Source of the DNA: an uncultured Oscillospiraceae bacterium
GTDB lineage: Bacteria; Bacillota; Clostridia; Oscillospirales; Acutalibacteraceae
DNA length: 9,379 bases
NCBI GenBank assembly: GCA_900543305.1
Contig: UQQZ01000089.1
Location: 1-9,379 of the forward strand
Direction of reading: 5' to 3'
Shown here: one piece after another, positions 1 through 6,502 of the stretch
How positions within the stretch are numbered: position 1 is the stretch's first letter
How the letters are laid out: every line of letters begins with the position of its first letter
The notes under the pieces: model-generated
What the model was told of the DNA's origin: nothing
The model's database searches: none
Seen by the model: the letters and a program-made list of their open reading frames with translations, nothing else
Translations under genes and position numbers: made by a program

Positions 1-175
1 CACCCCATACGCCAAAAGCCCGACGGCTGCGCCTACTGAGCTAAAAAGCCGTTGGGCTTGCGGCTCGGGAGGGATGCGGTTACGGCCCATCGCACCGGCT
101 CGCACCTACCGCCGGCTCTCTGAAGCTCGGGACGCTTCGCTTGTCTCCTTCATCGCCTTTTACCATATTTTTCGG
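1..175 (-). promoter_or_regulatory. T-box riboswitch leader (5' part; 3' end beyond the left edge)
   Basis: Read on the minus strand, this stretch has the ordered landmarks of a T-box Stem I. It starts with GCGATGAAGGAGAC (k-turn side), then has the bulge AGAGAG (about 123-118), a distal arm CCGGC/GCCGG closing a loop with GGTG.GAG, and a returning strand with TCCCTCCCGAG that can pair GGAG/CTCC. AGTAGGC and GCCGTCGGGC...GGC follow, as in the Stem II-III region. The antiterminator with the TGGNACCGCG box is not in the window. T-boxes bind uncharged tRNA and let transcription continue into aminoacyl-tRNA synthetase, amino-acid biosynthesis or transport genes; that gene must lie off the left end, on the minus strand. 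The specifier codon is not resolved: ACC (Thr) and CGC (Arg) are both plausible triplets in the 3' side of the specifier loop. Class is confident, amino acid is not. Confidence 0.8.
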
Positions 176-180
176 GAAAT

Positions 181-209
181 ATTTTATCACATCGAAATGG
201 CAAAGTCAA
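181..209 (-). promoter_or_regulatory. Sigma-A promoter of the T-box transcript
   Basis: On the minus strand, TTGACT (209-204) and TAAAAT (186-181) are separated by exactly 17 bp. The start point would fall near 173-175, right at the 5' end of the T-box leader, which supports both calls. It is divergent from the promoter at 254-283. Confidence 0.8.
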
Positions 210-253
210 GATCAAGGGGCAATCTTCCAGGCCCTCCTTTCCCCTTCTATTTC

Positions 254-283
254 TTGACATGTTTTTTTTTACCCTGATATAAT
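254..283 (+). promoter_or_regulatory. Strong sigma-A promoter of the first MATE gene, with a T9 tract in its spacer
   Basis: TTGACA (254-259) and TATAAT (278-283) both match consensus, with TG at 275-276 giving an extended -10. The spacer is 18 bp and contains nine consecutive T residues (262-270). Transcription would start near 290, leaving a leader of about 30 nt before the MATE start codon. One T fewer would give the 17-bp optimum, so tract-length change could tune output. Confidence 0.88.
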
Positions 284-319
284 AAAACATGAAATTTATA
301 GTAGAGAGGAACATGTCTC

Positions 320-1681
320 TTGAAAGATGCATCATCAAAAGCAAAAAGTCTTGATATGACCCAAGGGGAACCGGCCCGGTTGTTGATTCTATTTGCCATT
401 CCCATGCTGATCGGCAGCGTTTTCCAGCTGATGTACAACATGACCGATACGGTGGTAGTGGGACGGTTTGTCAGCGTGTACGCCATCGGTGCCACCAGTT
501 CCACCACCTCCCTGTTGATTATGCTGGGTCAGGGACTGACAAACGCCATTTCCGTGGTGATTTCCCAGGCGGAAGGCGCCGGTGAGAGGGAACGTTTAAA
601 ACGCTGTGTCAGCCATGCGGCGTATTTGGTATTGATGGGCGGTGTTCTTTTAGGGTGTCTGGCCTTTTTTGGTGCACGTCCTTTTCTTCAATTTTTAGGT
701 ACTCCTGAAAACATTCTGGACGATGCCGTTGCCTATGTTCAAATTACTGGAGGGCTCTGTATTGCTCTCACTGCGTATAACGGCGTTTCCGCTGTTTTGC
801 GGGCCATTGGAGATTCCCGTACTCCCCTGTACTTTTTGATTGTCTGCTGCCTCCTGAATGTGGTCTTGGATCTGGTTTTTGTTCTGGCTCTCCAGGGCGG
901 CGTGAGGGGTGTTGCTACAGCCACAGTCATAGCTCAGGCCATTTCGGCAGTTTTGTGCGGGTTATTCATGTTTGCCCGCCATCCCCGTCTTCGTCCCGAT
1001 CGCGCCGCCTTTGCCTTTGATCGGGAAATTCTCGGAGAATATTTGCGGATCGGTTTGCCCATGTGTTTCCAAAGCCTGGTCCTGGGCATTGGCATGTTTG
1101 TGATCACCGCTGTGATCAACTCCTTTGGGTCCAATATTGTGGCCGCATATACCATTGGCAGCAAGGTTGAACAACTGGCAACCCTCTCCTTTTCCAATGT
1201 GGCGTTTTCCTTTTCTGTTTACGCAGGACAAAATTTTGGTGCTAAGCTCTATGGTAGAATTCAGGAAGGTTTGAAAAAGGGCCTCTTGATTATCGGAGGG
1301 CTTTCCCTTCTCTCCACAGTGGTCATGCTGATATTTGCGCAGCCGATTGCCAGAATCTTCTTGGAAGAAAATGTGGCGGAAGTGCTGGATGGCGCTGTCA
1401 CCATGATCCGGGTGGAGGCCTGCTTCTTCTTGGCGTTGGGAGCAATCTGGACTATCAACTCCGCTTTGCGGGGTATGGGCATGGTCCGTATTGCGCTGAT
1501 TTCCAGTGCCGTTGAACTGATCTGCAAAATAGGCGTCTCTCTAGCCTTGCCTATAGCTGTAGGTTATATTGGCATCTGGTTTGCGGCGCCCATCGGCTGG
1601 TTGTTGGGATTGATTCCCTCTGTGATCTATTTGGTTTATTGGTTCAGCAAGGGCGTAACGCGCTTGGAAAAGGCAGAGTAA
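320..1681 (+). CDS. MATE-family multidrug/cation antiporter (first copy)
   Basis: This 453-residue protein has the length and pattern of the MATE (multidrug and toxic compound extrusion) family: about 12 hydrophobic helices in two homologous lobes. The first lobe opens with FAIPMLIGSVFQLMYNMTDT (residues 25-44), the family signature for helix 1, followed by VVVGR. The second starts near residue 240 with YLRIGLPMCFQSLVLGIGM. Such pumps use a Na+ or H+ gradient to export organic cations, drugs or metabolites across the cytoplasmic membrane; the substrate cannot be read from sequence. The chosen start is TTG at 320, nine bases after GAGAGGA. ATG at 356 (residue 13) is a possible alternative that keeps helix 1 whole. 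An ATG at 313 is out of frame and too close to the Shine-Dalgarno; it would encode only 13 codons, ending at 354. The gene has its own strong promoter and no clear terminator after it. Family call is firm. Confidence 0.93.
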   Translation: MKDASSKAKSLDMTQGEPARLLILFAIPMLIGSVFQLMYNMTDTVVVGRFVSVYAIGATSSTTSLLIMLGQGLTNAISVVISQAEGAGERERLKRCVSHAAYLVLMGGVLLGCLAFFGARPFLQFLGTPENILDDAVAYVQITGGLCIALTAYNGVSAVLRAIGDSRTPLYFLIVCCLLNVVLDLVFVLALQGGVRGVATATVIAQAISAVLCGLFMFARHPRLRPDRAAFAFDREILGEYLRIGLPMCFQSLVLGIGMFVITAVINSFGSNIVAAYTIGSKVEQLATLSFSNVAFSFSVYAGQNFGAKLYGRIQEGLKKGLLIIGGLSLLSTVVMLIFAQPIARIFLEENVAEVLDGAVTMIRVEACFFLALGAIWTINSALRGMGMVRIALISSAVELICKIGVSLALPIAVGYIGIWFAAPIGWLLGLIPSVIYLVYWFSKGVTRLEKAE

Positions 1682-1999
1682 TCCAGGCGTTTTCCCTCTG
1701 ATAACAAGTTCCTGTCCTATATTAACGTATTGACGAAGAAAGCATTTATATAGATTATTATGCACAAACAGAATTGATACGAACGTAAAAACATATTCCA
1801 ATACAACAGTTTTGTAGAGGAAGCCCTTTGTCCTATTAAGCATACTAGGCTGATCCGAGTGTGAGGTTTTTCTGGTGTAAAAAAACAAACCAAAGTATGC
1901 TATGATATAACTTATAATCAGGAATTTCTTGATGGTTTACATCTGCATAAATATTGAAATGGATAGACAACCCCAAATCTGGTAAAGGAGTGTGATTGC
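1682..1999. other. Non-coding stretch between the MATE gene and a small membrane protein gene
   Basis: This AT-rich interval of 318 bases contains no credible gene. No hairpin followed by a T run was found after the MATE stop, so read-through into the next gene is possible. Candidate promoter elements are TTGACG (1730-1735) with a poor GATTAT 17 bp later, and an extended -10 at 1898-1906. AGCATACT (1839-1846) and AGTATGCT (1894-1901) form an 8-bp inverted repeat whose right arm overlaps that -10. Short open stretches in several frames show no recognisable protein similarity. Confidence 0.6.
1898..1906 (+). promoter_or_regulatory. Candidate extended -10 promoter for the small membrane protein
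   Basis: TGC followed by TATGAT forms an extended -10 element, about 95 bases before the 66-codon gene; the same TGCTATGAT occurs before the glutaminase-like gene at 7801. No good -35 box is seen 17 bp upstream. A further TATAAT lies at 1913-1918. The assignment is tentative. Confidence 0.35.
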
Positions 2000-2200
2000 A
2001 TGAAGAAGAGTATTATTCTCAAAATTATCAGCTCCATTTTAGCTCTTTTAACCATTTTAGCAATTCTCTGTGCTATAACAGTTACAGGTGGCGGTATCTT
2101 GGATTTGAGTAACATTGTAAGAGTGGTGTGCATTGGTGTGGCTGTGGTTTGCGTTGTCCTTGCAATTGTTGCTTGGAAATACTCTAATCCCAAAGTCTAA
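2000..2200 (+). CDS. Small two-helix membrane protein of unknown function
   Basis: A 66-residue protein begins at an ATG placed nine bases after a strong AAAGGAG (1984-1990), so it is very probably translated. It has a short basic N-terminus (MKKS, K8) and a first hydrophobic helix at about residues 5-27. A short GGGILDLSN loop follows, then a second helix at about residues 38-58, and it ends in WKYSNPKV. The positive N-terminus and the basic end suggest a hairpin with both ends in the cytoplasm. There is no cleavable signal and no enzyme motif, and I do not recognise the family. It stands alone in a non-coding region, possibly with its own promoter, and may be an accessory or regulatory membrane peptide; that is inference only. 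Confidence 0.7.
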   Translation: MKKSIILKIISSILALLTILAILCAITVTGGGILDLSNIVRVVCIGVAVVCVVLAIVAWKYSNPKV

Positions 2201-2223
2201 TAATAACGCTCACATGTTCTTTG

Positions 2224-2290
2224 ATAAACGTTTATAGACAATGAATAGAAAGGTTACCTATACACACCAATACTTATCTCATACTGAGAT
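2224..2290. repeat. Two short palindromes after the small membrane protein gene
   Basis: ATAAACGTTTAT (2224-2235) is a perfect 12-bp palindrome. ATCTCA-TAC-TGAGAT (2276-2290) is a perfect 6-bp hairpin with a 3-base loop, not followed by a T run. Either may be a protein site or chance in AT-rich DNA; no function is claimed. Confidence 0.3.
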
Positions 2291-2296
2291 TATAAC

Positions 2297-2345
2297 AAAA
2301 GAGACCGAATCGTACGCATTTTGCGTGCCATCCGGTCTCTTTTTT
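2297..2345. terminator. Bidirectional intrinsic terminator
   Basis: AAAAGAGACCG (2297-2307) pairs with CGGTCTC plus T6 (2333-2345), with ACGCA...TGCGT forming an inner stem. On the plus strand it has six T residues; on the minus strand TCTTTTGTT follows. It lies 10 bases after the stop of the dehydrogenase gene and also closes the small membrane protein transcript. Confidence 0.85.
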
Positions 2346-2354
2346 ACAAGAGGG

Positions 2355-3098
2355 TTAAAGCATAAATTGTCCGCCATTGACATCGATTCCAGCTCCTGTA
2401 ATGTAGCAGGAATCGTCACTGGCCAAAAAGGCGATCACTCCGGCAATATCGGAGGTTTCTCCCAAACGTCCCAGGGGGATTTGGGAAGTGGAATACTCCG
2501 TATTGGCTGTCATGGGAGTACGGACGACGCCAGGACACACTGCGTTCACGTTGATCCCATAAGGGGCAAACAACTTCGCGTAACTCTTTGTAGCAGCCAA
2601 CAAACCTCCTTTAGAGGCAGCATAACTGACGGAAGAGGCTATGCCTCCGATCCTGGCAGCGATGGACGCAATGTTAATGATCTTCCCGTATTTCTGCTCC
2701 TTCATGGTCTTAAAGGCTTCACGAACGCAAAGGTGTGCCCCCCGCAAATTGATGTTCATGCACCAATCCCATTTTTCAGCATCCAGTTCTTCCACCGGAG
2801 TCACAGGGCAAACTCCAGCACAGTTGATCAGGATATGGAGTGCAGGAAGTTTCTCCGAAGCAAAGCGAAATAGCTGTTCGATGCTTTCCGGCGACGCTAC
2901 GTTGACAGGGAAAGCGTAAGCTTTGCATCCTGTAGACTCCTCCAAAGTTTCAGCGCTCTTCTTGGCTGCTTCTTCATTCATGTCAGCCAAGATGACACCC
3001 GACAAACCGCGTTCAGCGAGAACTTTTGCAGACTCGAAACCGATTCCGCCTGCTCCCCCAGTTACAATGGCATACTTTCCCTCAAATTCTTTTTCCAT
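2355..3098 (-). CDS. Short-chain dehydrogenase/reductase (classical SDR, FabG-like)
   Basis: This 247-residue protein is a complete classical SDR with a Rossmann fold. It shows the cofactor loop TGGAGGIG (13-20), NCAG (92-95, usually NNAG), the structural Asn in MNINLRG (117), catalytic Ser145, and the YxxxK pair Tyr159/Lys163. PG (189-190) and a C-terminal ITGAGIDVNGGQ (233-244) follow. Asp39 at the end of the second strand points to NAD(H) rather than NADP(H). Family members oxidise or reduce alcohols, sugars, hydroxysteroids or 3-oxoacyl groups in the cytosol; the substrate here is unknown. Being a lone copy away from fatty-acid synthesis genes argues against a housekeeping FabG. AGGAGG sits 10 bases before the ATG. 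It is 43 bases downstream of the membrane protein gene and almost certainly cotranscribed with it under the divergent LysR regulator. Confidence 0.92.
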   Translation of the reverse strand: MEKEFEGKYAIVTGGAGGIGFESAKVLAERGLSGVILADMNEEAAKKSAETLEESTGCKAYAFPVNVASPESIEQLFRFASEKLPALHILINCAGVCPVTPVEELDAEKWDWCMNINLRGAHLCVREAFKTMKEQKYGKIINIASIAARIGGIASSVSYAASKGGLLAATKSYAKLFAPYGINVNAVCPGVVRTPMTANTEYSTSQIPLGRLGETSDIAGVIAFLASDDSCYITGAGIDVNGGQFML

Positions 3099-3141
3099 GA
3101 TCCTACATCCTCCTCATTCTATTTTTCTATGGATTTGCGGC

Positions 3142-3849
3142 TTATCTGGATTCCGCATGTCCCTTCAATCCAACGCTTTTCTGTTTCCACTGATGGATTT
3201 CAAACACAAAATGCTTGTCCATCCAGTTTCCGATTAAGCCAATGGTTTTTCCCATAGTCAATGCTGCCAAAACTGTGCCGATCCCAATGCCTTCCAAATG
3301 GCCCAAAAACAGAAACGTAATTCCTGCTGTTACCACCAGGCAAATAGCATCAAAAGAAATTTTGATCTTCGGATAACTGATCCCTGTAATATGGGAGAGC
3401 TCCCGAGGGAACAGATCCGTGGGAATAATGGGAAGTTTGCAGCGGTTGGACAGGGCAATTCCAAAGCAGATCAGCCCATAACTGATCACAAAATAGAGGA
3501 TGCACCAACCCAGGTCGGTAGGCAGAATGTCAATCCAAGCTTCATGGACATCCAGCATTTCTCCGAATACAAAACCAACGACAAAGCTAAATAGGTAAGG
3601 CAGCACAAATCGCCGGCGCATGACCATCAAGCTAAACACCAGAAGGGCCTGGAACAAGTAAGTCCAAGTTCCCAGCGTCAACGCAGGAAATGCTTCAGAA
3701 AAGGCAAAAGGAACACTGGAGATGGCAGAAATTCCCGCCCCAGAATACAGCATCAGAACGACCCCAAATGAATTGATGATCACCGCAACGACCAATGCCA
3801 GTTCCCCACGAATTAACGTCAATTTCTTAGATTCTGTAGAATGTTCCAC
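3142..3849 (-). CDS. Integral membrane protein, YczE/YitT-like (DUF6198-type)
   Basis: The 235-residue product has five or six predicted membrane helices: about residues 15-36, 57-77, 82-98, 112-134, 165-184 and a weaker one at 189-207. The conserved stretch GIGIGTVLAALTMGKTIGLI (187-206) and the CKLPIIPTDLFPRELS loop (137-152) resemble the YczE group of uncharacterised Firmicutes membrane proteins, often annotated DUF6198. Their biochemical role is not established; a transporter or membrane sensor is possible. The start chosen is GTG at 3849, preceded by a G-rich GGGGGAAA about 8-12 bases upstream; no nearby ATG gives a better fit. It is the first gene of a two-gene operon with the SDR, reading away from the LysR regulator, which suggests the two proteins act on or respond to the same compound. 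Membrane nature is certain; family is likely. Confidence 0.8.
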   Translation of the reverse strand: MEHSTESKKLTLIRGELALVVAVIINSFGVVLMLYSGAGISAISSVPFAFSEAFPALTLGTWTYLFQALLVFSLMVMRRRFVLPYLFSFVVGFVFGEMLDVHEAWIDILPTDLGWCILYFVISYGLICFGIALSNRCKLPIIPTDLFPRELSHITGISYPKIKISFDAICLVVTAGITFLFLGHLEGIGIGTVLAALTMGKTIGLIGNWMDKHFVFEIHQWKQKSVGLKGHAESR

Positions 3850-3884
3850 GGTTTGATTTCCCCCAAGCTTTTTTCTAGTTCCCT

Positions 3885-3913
3885 ATTGTATTACTGGAAC
3901 TACATCTTGTTAA
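3885..3913 (-). promoter_or_regulatory. Promoter of the membrane protein-SDR operon
   Basis: On the minus strand, TTAACA (3913-3908) and TACAAT (3890-3885) each match consensus at five of six positions, with a 17-bp spacer. The predicted start near 3878 gives a leader of about 29 nt before the GTG start. Confidence 0.68.
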
Positions 3914-3934
3914 ATACATAATTTTAATATTCCG

Positions 3935-3949
3935 ATAGAAAATTTCTAT
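3935..3949. promoter_or_regulatory. LysR-type binding site (T-N11-A box)
   Basis: ATAGAAA-A-TTTCTAT is a perfect 7-bp inverted repeat containing the T-N11-A core (ATAG-N7-CTAT) typical of LysR-type regulators. Its centre at 3942 is about -64 relative to the predicted start of the divergent operon, the usual position of the recognition site for activation. It is also about -29 relative to the lysR start, where binding would repress the regulator's own gene. Confidence 0.7.
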
Positions 3950-3955
3950 AATTCA

Positions 3956-3964
3956 TGGTATAAT
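3956..3964 (+). promoter_or_regulatory. Extended -10 promoter of the lysR-type gene
   Basis: TGG followed by TATAAT (3959-3964) is a consensus -10 with a TG extension. No convincing -35 is seen; the LysR palindrome occupies part of the spacer and -35 region. Transcription would start near 3971, about 20 nt before the ATG. Confidence 0.65.
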
Positions 3965-3990
3965 ACCTTCTGGAAAAGAAGGTGTGGCAG

Positions 3991-4875
3991 ATGAATTTGG
4001 ATTATTTAAGGTATTTTGTCAAGTTGGCCCAGGTCCGTCATTACACCAAAGCTGCGGAACAGTTGCGTATCACACAGCCCAGTTTGAGTCACGCCATCCG
4101 GTCACTGGAAAGTGAGCTGGGTGTGCCACTTTTCGAAAAGGCAGGCAGGAACACTGTTCTGACCCGCTTTGGCGAAGAGTTCTTGGAATGCTCTAGACGG
4201 ACGCTTGCCACGCTGGATCAAGGGGTCTCTTCCCTTCAGCGCAGCGCCCAGGGAGAAGGGGTGATTCGCTTGGGCTTCTTGCGTGCGCTGGGAACAGAAT
4301 TTATCCCCAAATTGGCAGCGGACTTTCTTAAAGCCAATCCCCACAAAAATATCCAATTCGAGTTTCACACTGATCGGACGCGGGAACTTCTGGATGGACT
4401 TCTTCAAGAAACATACGATTTAATCTTTTGCTCAAAACCCGCTCCAGAACTTCATTTGACCGCTGTTCCGGTAACCAGGCAAGACTTGGTTTTGATCGTC
4501 CCCAAAAACCATCCTCTGGCCCAGCAGCACAGTATTGATTTGGCAGAGGTGCTCCCTTATCCCCAGGTTTATTTTGCAAAGGATTCCGGTCTTCGAAAAT
4601 TGATTGATGGATTGTTTGCCGCTGTGGGCGGAACTCCCAAGATTGCCTATGAAACGGAAGAAGATCAGGTGATTGCAGGACTGGTATCCCAGGGATTTGG
4701 CATTGCAGTTGTCCCCTACATGGACTTGCTTCTCAAGCTCAATCTATCCATTTTGCAGATCAGTTCCCCTCCTTATAGACGGGAATTCTATTTGGTTCAC
4801 AACGGTAATGTTTTCCTTTCCCCGGCTGCCAATAGGTTTCGGGAGTTTATTCTGGAACAGAATGGAACCGTGTAG
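3991..4875 (+). CDS. LysR-family transcriptional regulator
   Basis: This 294-residue protein has the standard LysR layout. A winged helix-turn-helix occupies about residues 1-60 (MNLDYLRYFVKLAQ, then HYTKAAEQLRITQPSLSHAI at 17-36), a linker helix about 60-88, and a periplasmic-binding-protein-like effector domain about 88-294, starting VIRLGFLRALG. ATG at 3991 is preferred because GAAGG (3978-3982) is at the right distance and the family begins MNL.YLR.F. A GTG at 3982 would overlap that ribosome binding site and add three residues. The gene is divergent from the membrane protein-SDR operon and shares a control region with a T-N11-A palindrome, so it most likely activates that operon in response to a small molecule and represses itself. 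The ligand is unknown. It ends before a shared terminator at 4963-4990. Confidence 0.94.
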   Translation: MNLDYLRYFVKLAQVRHYTKAAEQLRITQPSLSHAIRSLESELGVPLFEKAGRNTVLTRFGEEFLECSRRTLATLDQGVSSLQRSAQGEGVIRLGFLRALGTEFIPKLAADFLKANPHKNIQFEFHTDRTRELLDGLLQETYDLIFCSKPAPELHLTAVPVTRQDLVLIVPKNHPLAQQHSIDLAEVLPYPQVYFAKDSGLRKLIDGLFAAVGGTPKIAYETEEDQVIAGLVSQGFGIAVVPYMDLLLKLNLSILQISSPPYRREFYLVHNGNVFLSPAANRFREFILEQNGTV

Positions 4876-4890
4876 TGGTGGAAAGCCAAA

Positions 4891-4907
4891 TATAGATTTC
4901 ATCTATA
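4891..4907. promoter_or_regulatory. Second LysR-like palindrome downstream of the regulator gene
   Basis: TATAGAT-TTC-ATCTATA is a perfect 7-bp inverted repeat and again has the ATAG-N7-CTAT, T-N11-A form of the site at 3935. It starts 16 bases after the lysR stop codon, between that gene and its terminator, where no promoter is evident. It may be a second operator, an mRNA hairpin, or a coincidence. Confidence 0.4.
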
Positions 4908-4962
4908 GATTAATAGATAATTATCATAGGTCCTTTCAAATCCCCTCTTGGCGATTCCAGCA

Positions 4963-4990
4963 AAAAGGCACCCTGGAAAGGGTGCCTTTT
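4963..4990. terminator. Bidirectional intrinsic terminator between lysR and the second MATE gene
   Basis: AAAAGGCACCC (4963-4973) and GGGTGCCTTTT (4980-4990) form a perfect 11-bp stem with a TGGAAA loop. It serves the convergent lysR gene (plus) and MATE gene (minus, ending at 5009), each with a U-run on its own strand. Confidence 0.9.
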
Positions 4991-5008
4991 CTGTCTATTT
5001 TATTAGAA

Positions 5009-6394
5009 CTAGGCCGCTTCGCCAGAAGACGCGGAGGAAATCTTTTTCATCCATTTCTTGCTTCTCAAGCGGAAGAAACACCAGATACATTTCAAGATTT
5101 GATCAATCTTCAGCATGCAATAAATCCAGAAGGGAGACCAATGCCATACCAGGCCGGCCAGAGCTCCCAAAGGAATAGAAGCAACCCACAAGAACAAAAT
5201 ATCGCCGGCCATGAGGAATTTGGTATCTCCACCCCCACGGAGCACGCCTTTTGTAAGGATGGAATTCATGGCTTGGAAGATGACGATGAAGCTGATGGAA
5301 TCCATCAAAGACCAACTGATTTCTTTAGCTTCCGGGGATACTTGATAATAGTTGATAATGGGCCCTCTGATCAACAGGATAATCACGGCGGCAACACAAC
5401 CCACCAGGGCACCTAAAATCAAGAATGTGTACCCCTGCTTCTGCGCCTTGTCATATTCTCCCCGGCCCATGGTGTGACCGGTAATGATCCCGCTGGCATT
5501 GGAAATTCCCTGTGTCAATACGGAACTTAACTGCTGCACCACCATGGTGACCGAGTTGGCAGCTACAAAGGTATCCCCTATTCTGCCCATGATCATAGCT
5601 ACGGAATTGTTTCCAAATGCCAACAGTCCATCGCTAATGAGAACCGGGATACTGATTCGCAAATACTCCGAAGTCAGATCCTTGCAGTGCAGAAACAAGT
5701 GATTCATCCGGTAGGAAATCCGCTGGTCCTTGAAAAAGAAGAAACCGCAGATGAACAGCAACTCAAATACCCGGGCAATCAAGGTGCCTAAAGCAGCGCC
5801 TGCAATCTCCATGCGGGGAGCTCCCAAATTGCCGAAGATAAAAACCCAGTTAAAGAAGACGTTGATGAAGAACGCCATAATGGAACTGAGCAAGGGAATC
5901 TTAACCTCCCCTACACTCCGCAATATAATGGTGCAGGTCAAGGAAAGTCCCATACAGTAATAAGTGGGAAGAATCCAACGCAAATAGGAAATACCGTAAT
6001 CCACAGTAACCGGGTTCGTGGTATAGACCCTCATGATGAAGCCAGGGAAAAACAAGGTTGCCAAGAAAAAGACTGTTGCGAAAGCCAGCACAATTCGCAG
6101 CATAATGGTGACCGCTTTCCGCAAGCTGTCTTTGTCCTGCATTCCCCAAAATCGGGCGGTCAAGACGGAAGCGCCCATGCCAATGCCCATGCAAAAAATC
6201 TGAAAGAGATTGATAAACTGGCTAGCTTGGGAAGAGGCGGAAAGCTGGGCGTCTCCCATGCTGCTCAGCATGATCGTGTCCATCAGGTTGATCCCCACCG
6301 TGATCAGTTGTTGCAGGGAAACCGGGATGGCAATTCTCAAAATGGTGAGATAAAATGACTTGTCCCCCAAATATTCTCTCAGATTATGTCCCAT
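5009..6394 (-). CDS. MATE-family multidrug/cation antiporter (second copy, MerR-controlled)
   Basis: The 461-residue protein is a full-length MATE transporter. Lobe one begins ILRIAIPVSLQQLITVGINL (18-37) followed by MDTIMLSSMGDAQLSA, the helix 1-2 signature; GAALGTLIARVFELL marks the end of the lobe. Lobe two begins YLRISIPVLISDGLLAFGNN, with FVAANSVTMVVQQLSSVLTQ afterwards and GVLRGGGDTKFLMAGD near the end, a typical MATE motif. It is clearly diverged from the MATE protein at 320-1681, so the two are distant paralogues, not a recent duplication. Such pumps use an ion gradient to export drugs, dyes or metabolites from the cytoplasm. The ATG start follows AAAGGA by about 11 bases. A MerR-type promoter lies upstream and the regulator gene is the next gene upstream, so induction by a pumped cationic compound is likely. 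The exact substrate is unknown. Confidence 0.94.
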   Translation of the reverse strand: MGHNLREYLGDKSFYLTILRIAIPVSLQQLITVGINLMDTIMLSSMGDAQLSASSQASQFINLFQIFCMGIGMGASVLTARFWGMQDKDSLRKAVTIMLRIVLAFATVFFLATLFFPGFIMRVYTTNPVTVDYGISYLRWILPTYYCMGLSLTCTIILRSVGEVKIPLLSSIMAFFINVFFNWVFIFGNLGAPRMEIAGAALGTLIARVFELLFICGFFFFKDQRISYRMNHLFLHCKDLTSEYLRISIPVLISDGLLAFGNNSVAMIMGRIGDTFVAANSVTMVVQQLSSVLTQGISNASGIITGHTMGRGEYDKAQKQGYTFLILGALVGCVAAVIILLIRGPIINYYQVSPEAKEISWSLMDSISFIVIFQAMNSILTKGVLRGGGDTKFLMAGDILFLWVASIPLGALAGLVWHWSPFWIYCMLKIDQILKCIWCFFRLRSKKWMKKISSASSGEAA

Positions 6395-6502
6395 GGCGCT
6401 CGAAATCCTTTCCCGCGGAATTTAAGGACCTATCAATCCCGGACACCGGCAAAATAGCTCCGGAACCGACCGTTCCTTTCATTTTCCCAAACTTTATTGT
6501 CC

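Noticed and set aside
1..60. tRNA-like look of CTACTGAGCTAAAA on the left edge
   Set aside because: No anticodon arm, T arm or acceptor pairing could be made; the sequence is better explained as the Stem II region of a T-box leader.
1775..1863. Short open stretch (about 28 codons, YERKNIFQYNSF...) that might be the end of a decayed gene
   Set aside because: No start, no recognisable homology and too short to support a pseudogene call.
1541..1888. Minus-strand open frame of 115 codons partly in the intergenic gap
   Set aside because: A third of it is antisense to the MATE gene. The remainder has no ribosome binding site or known motif.
2241..2873. Plus-strand open frame of 210 codons
   Set aside because: It is antisense to the SDR gene and runs through its terminator; no ribosome binding site or recognisable domain.
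4673..5416. Plus-strand open frame of 247 codons
   Set aside because: It starts inside lysR in another frame, crosses the bidirectional terminator and runs antisense into the MATE gene.
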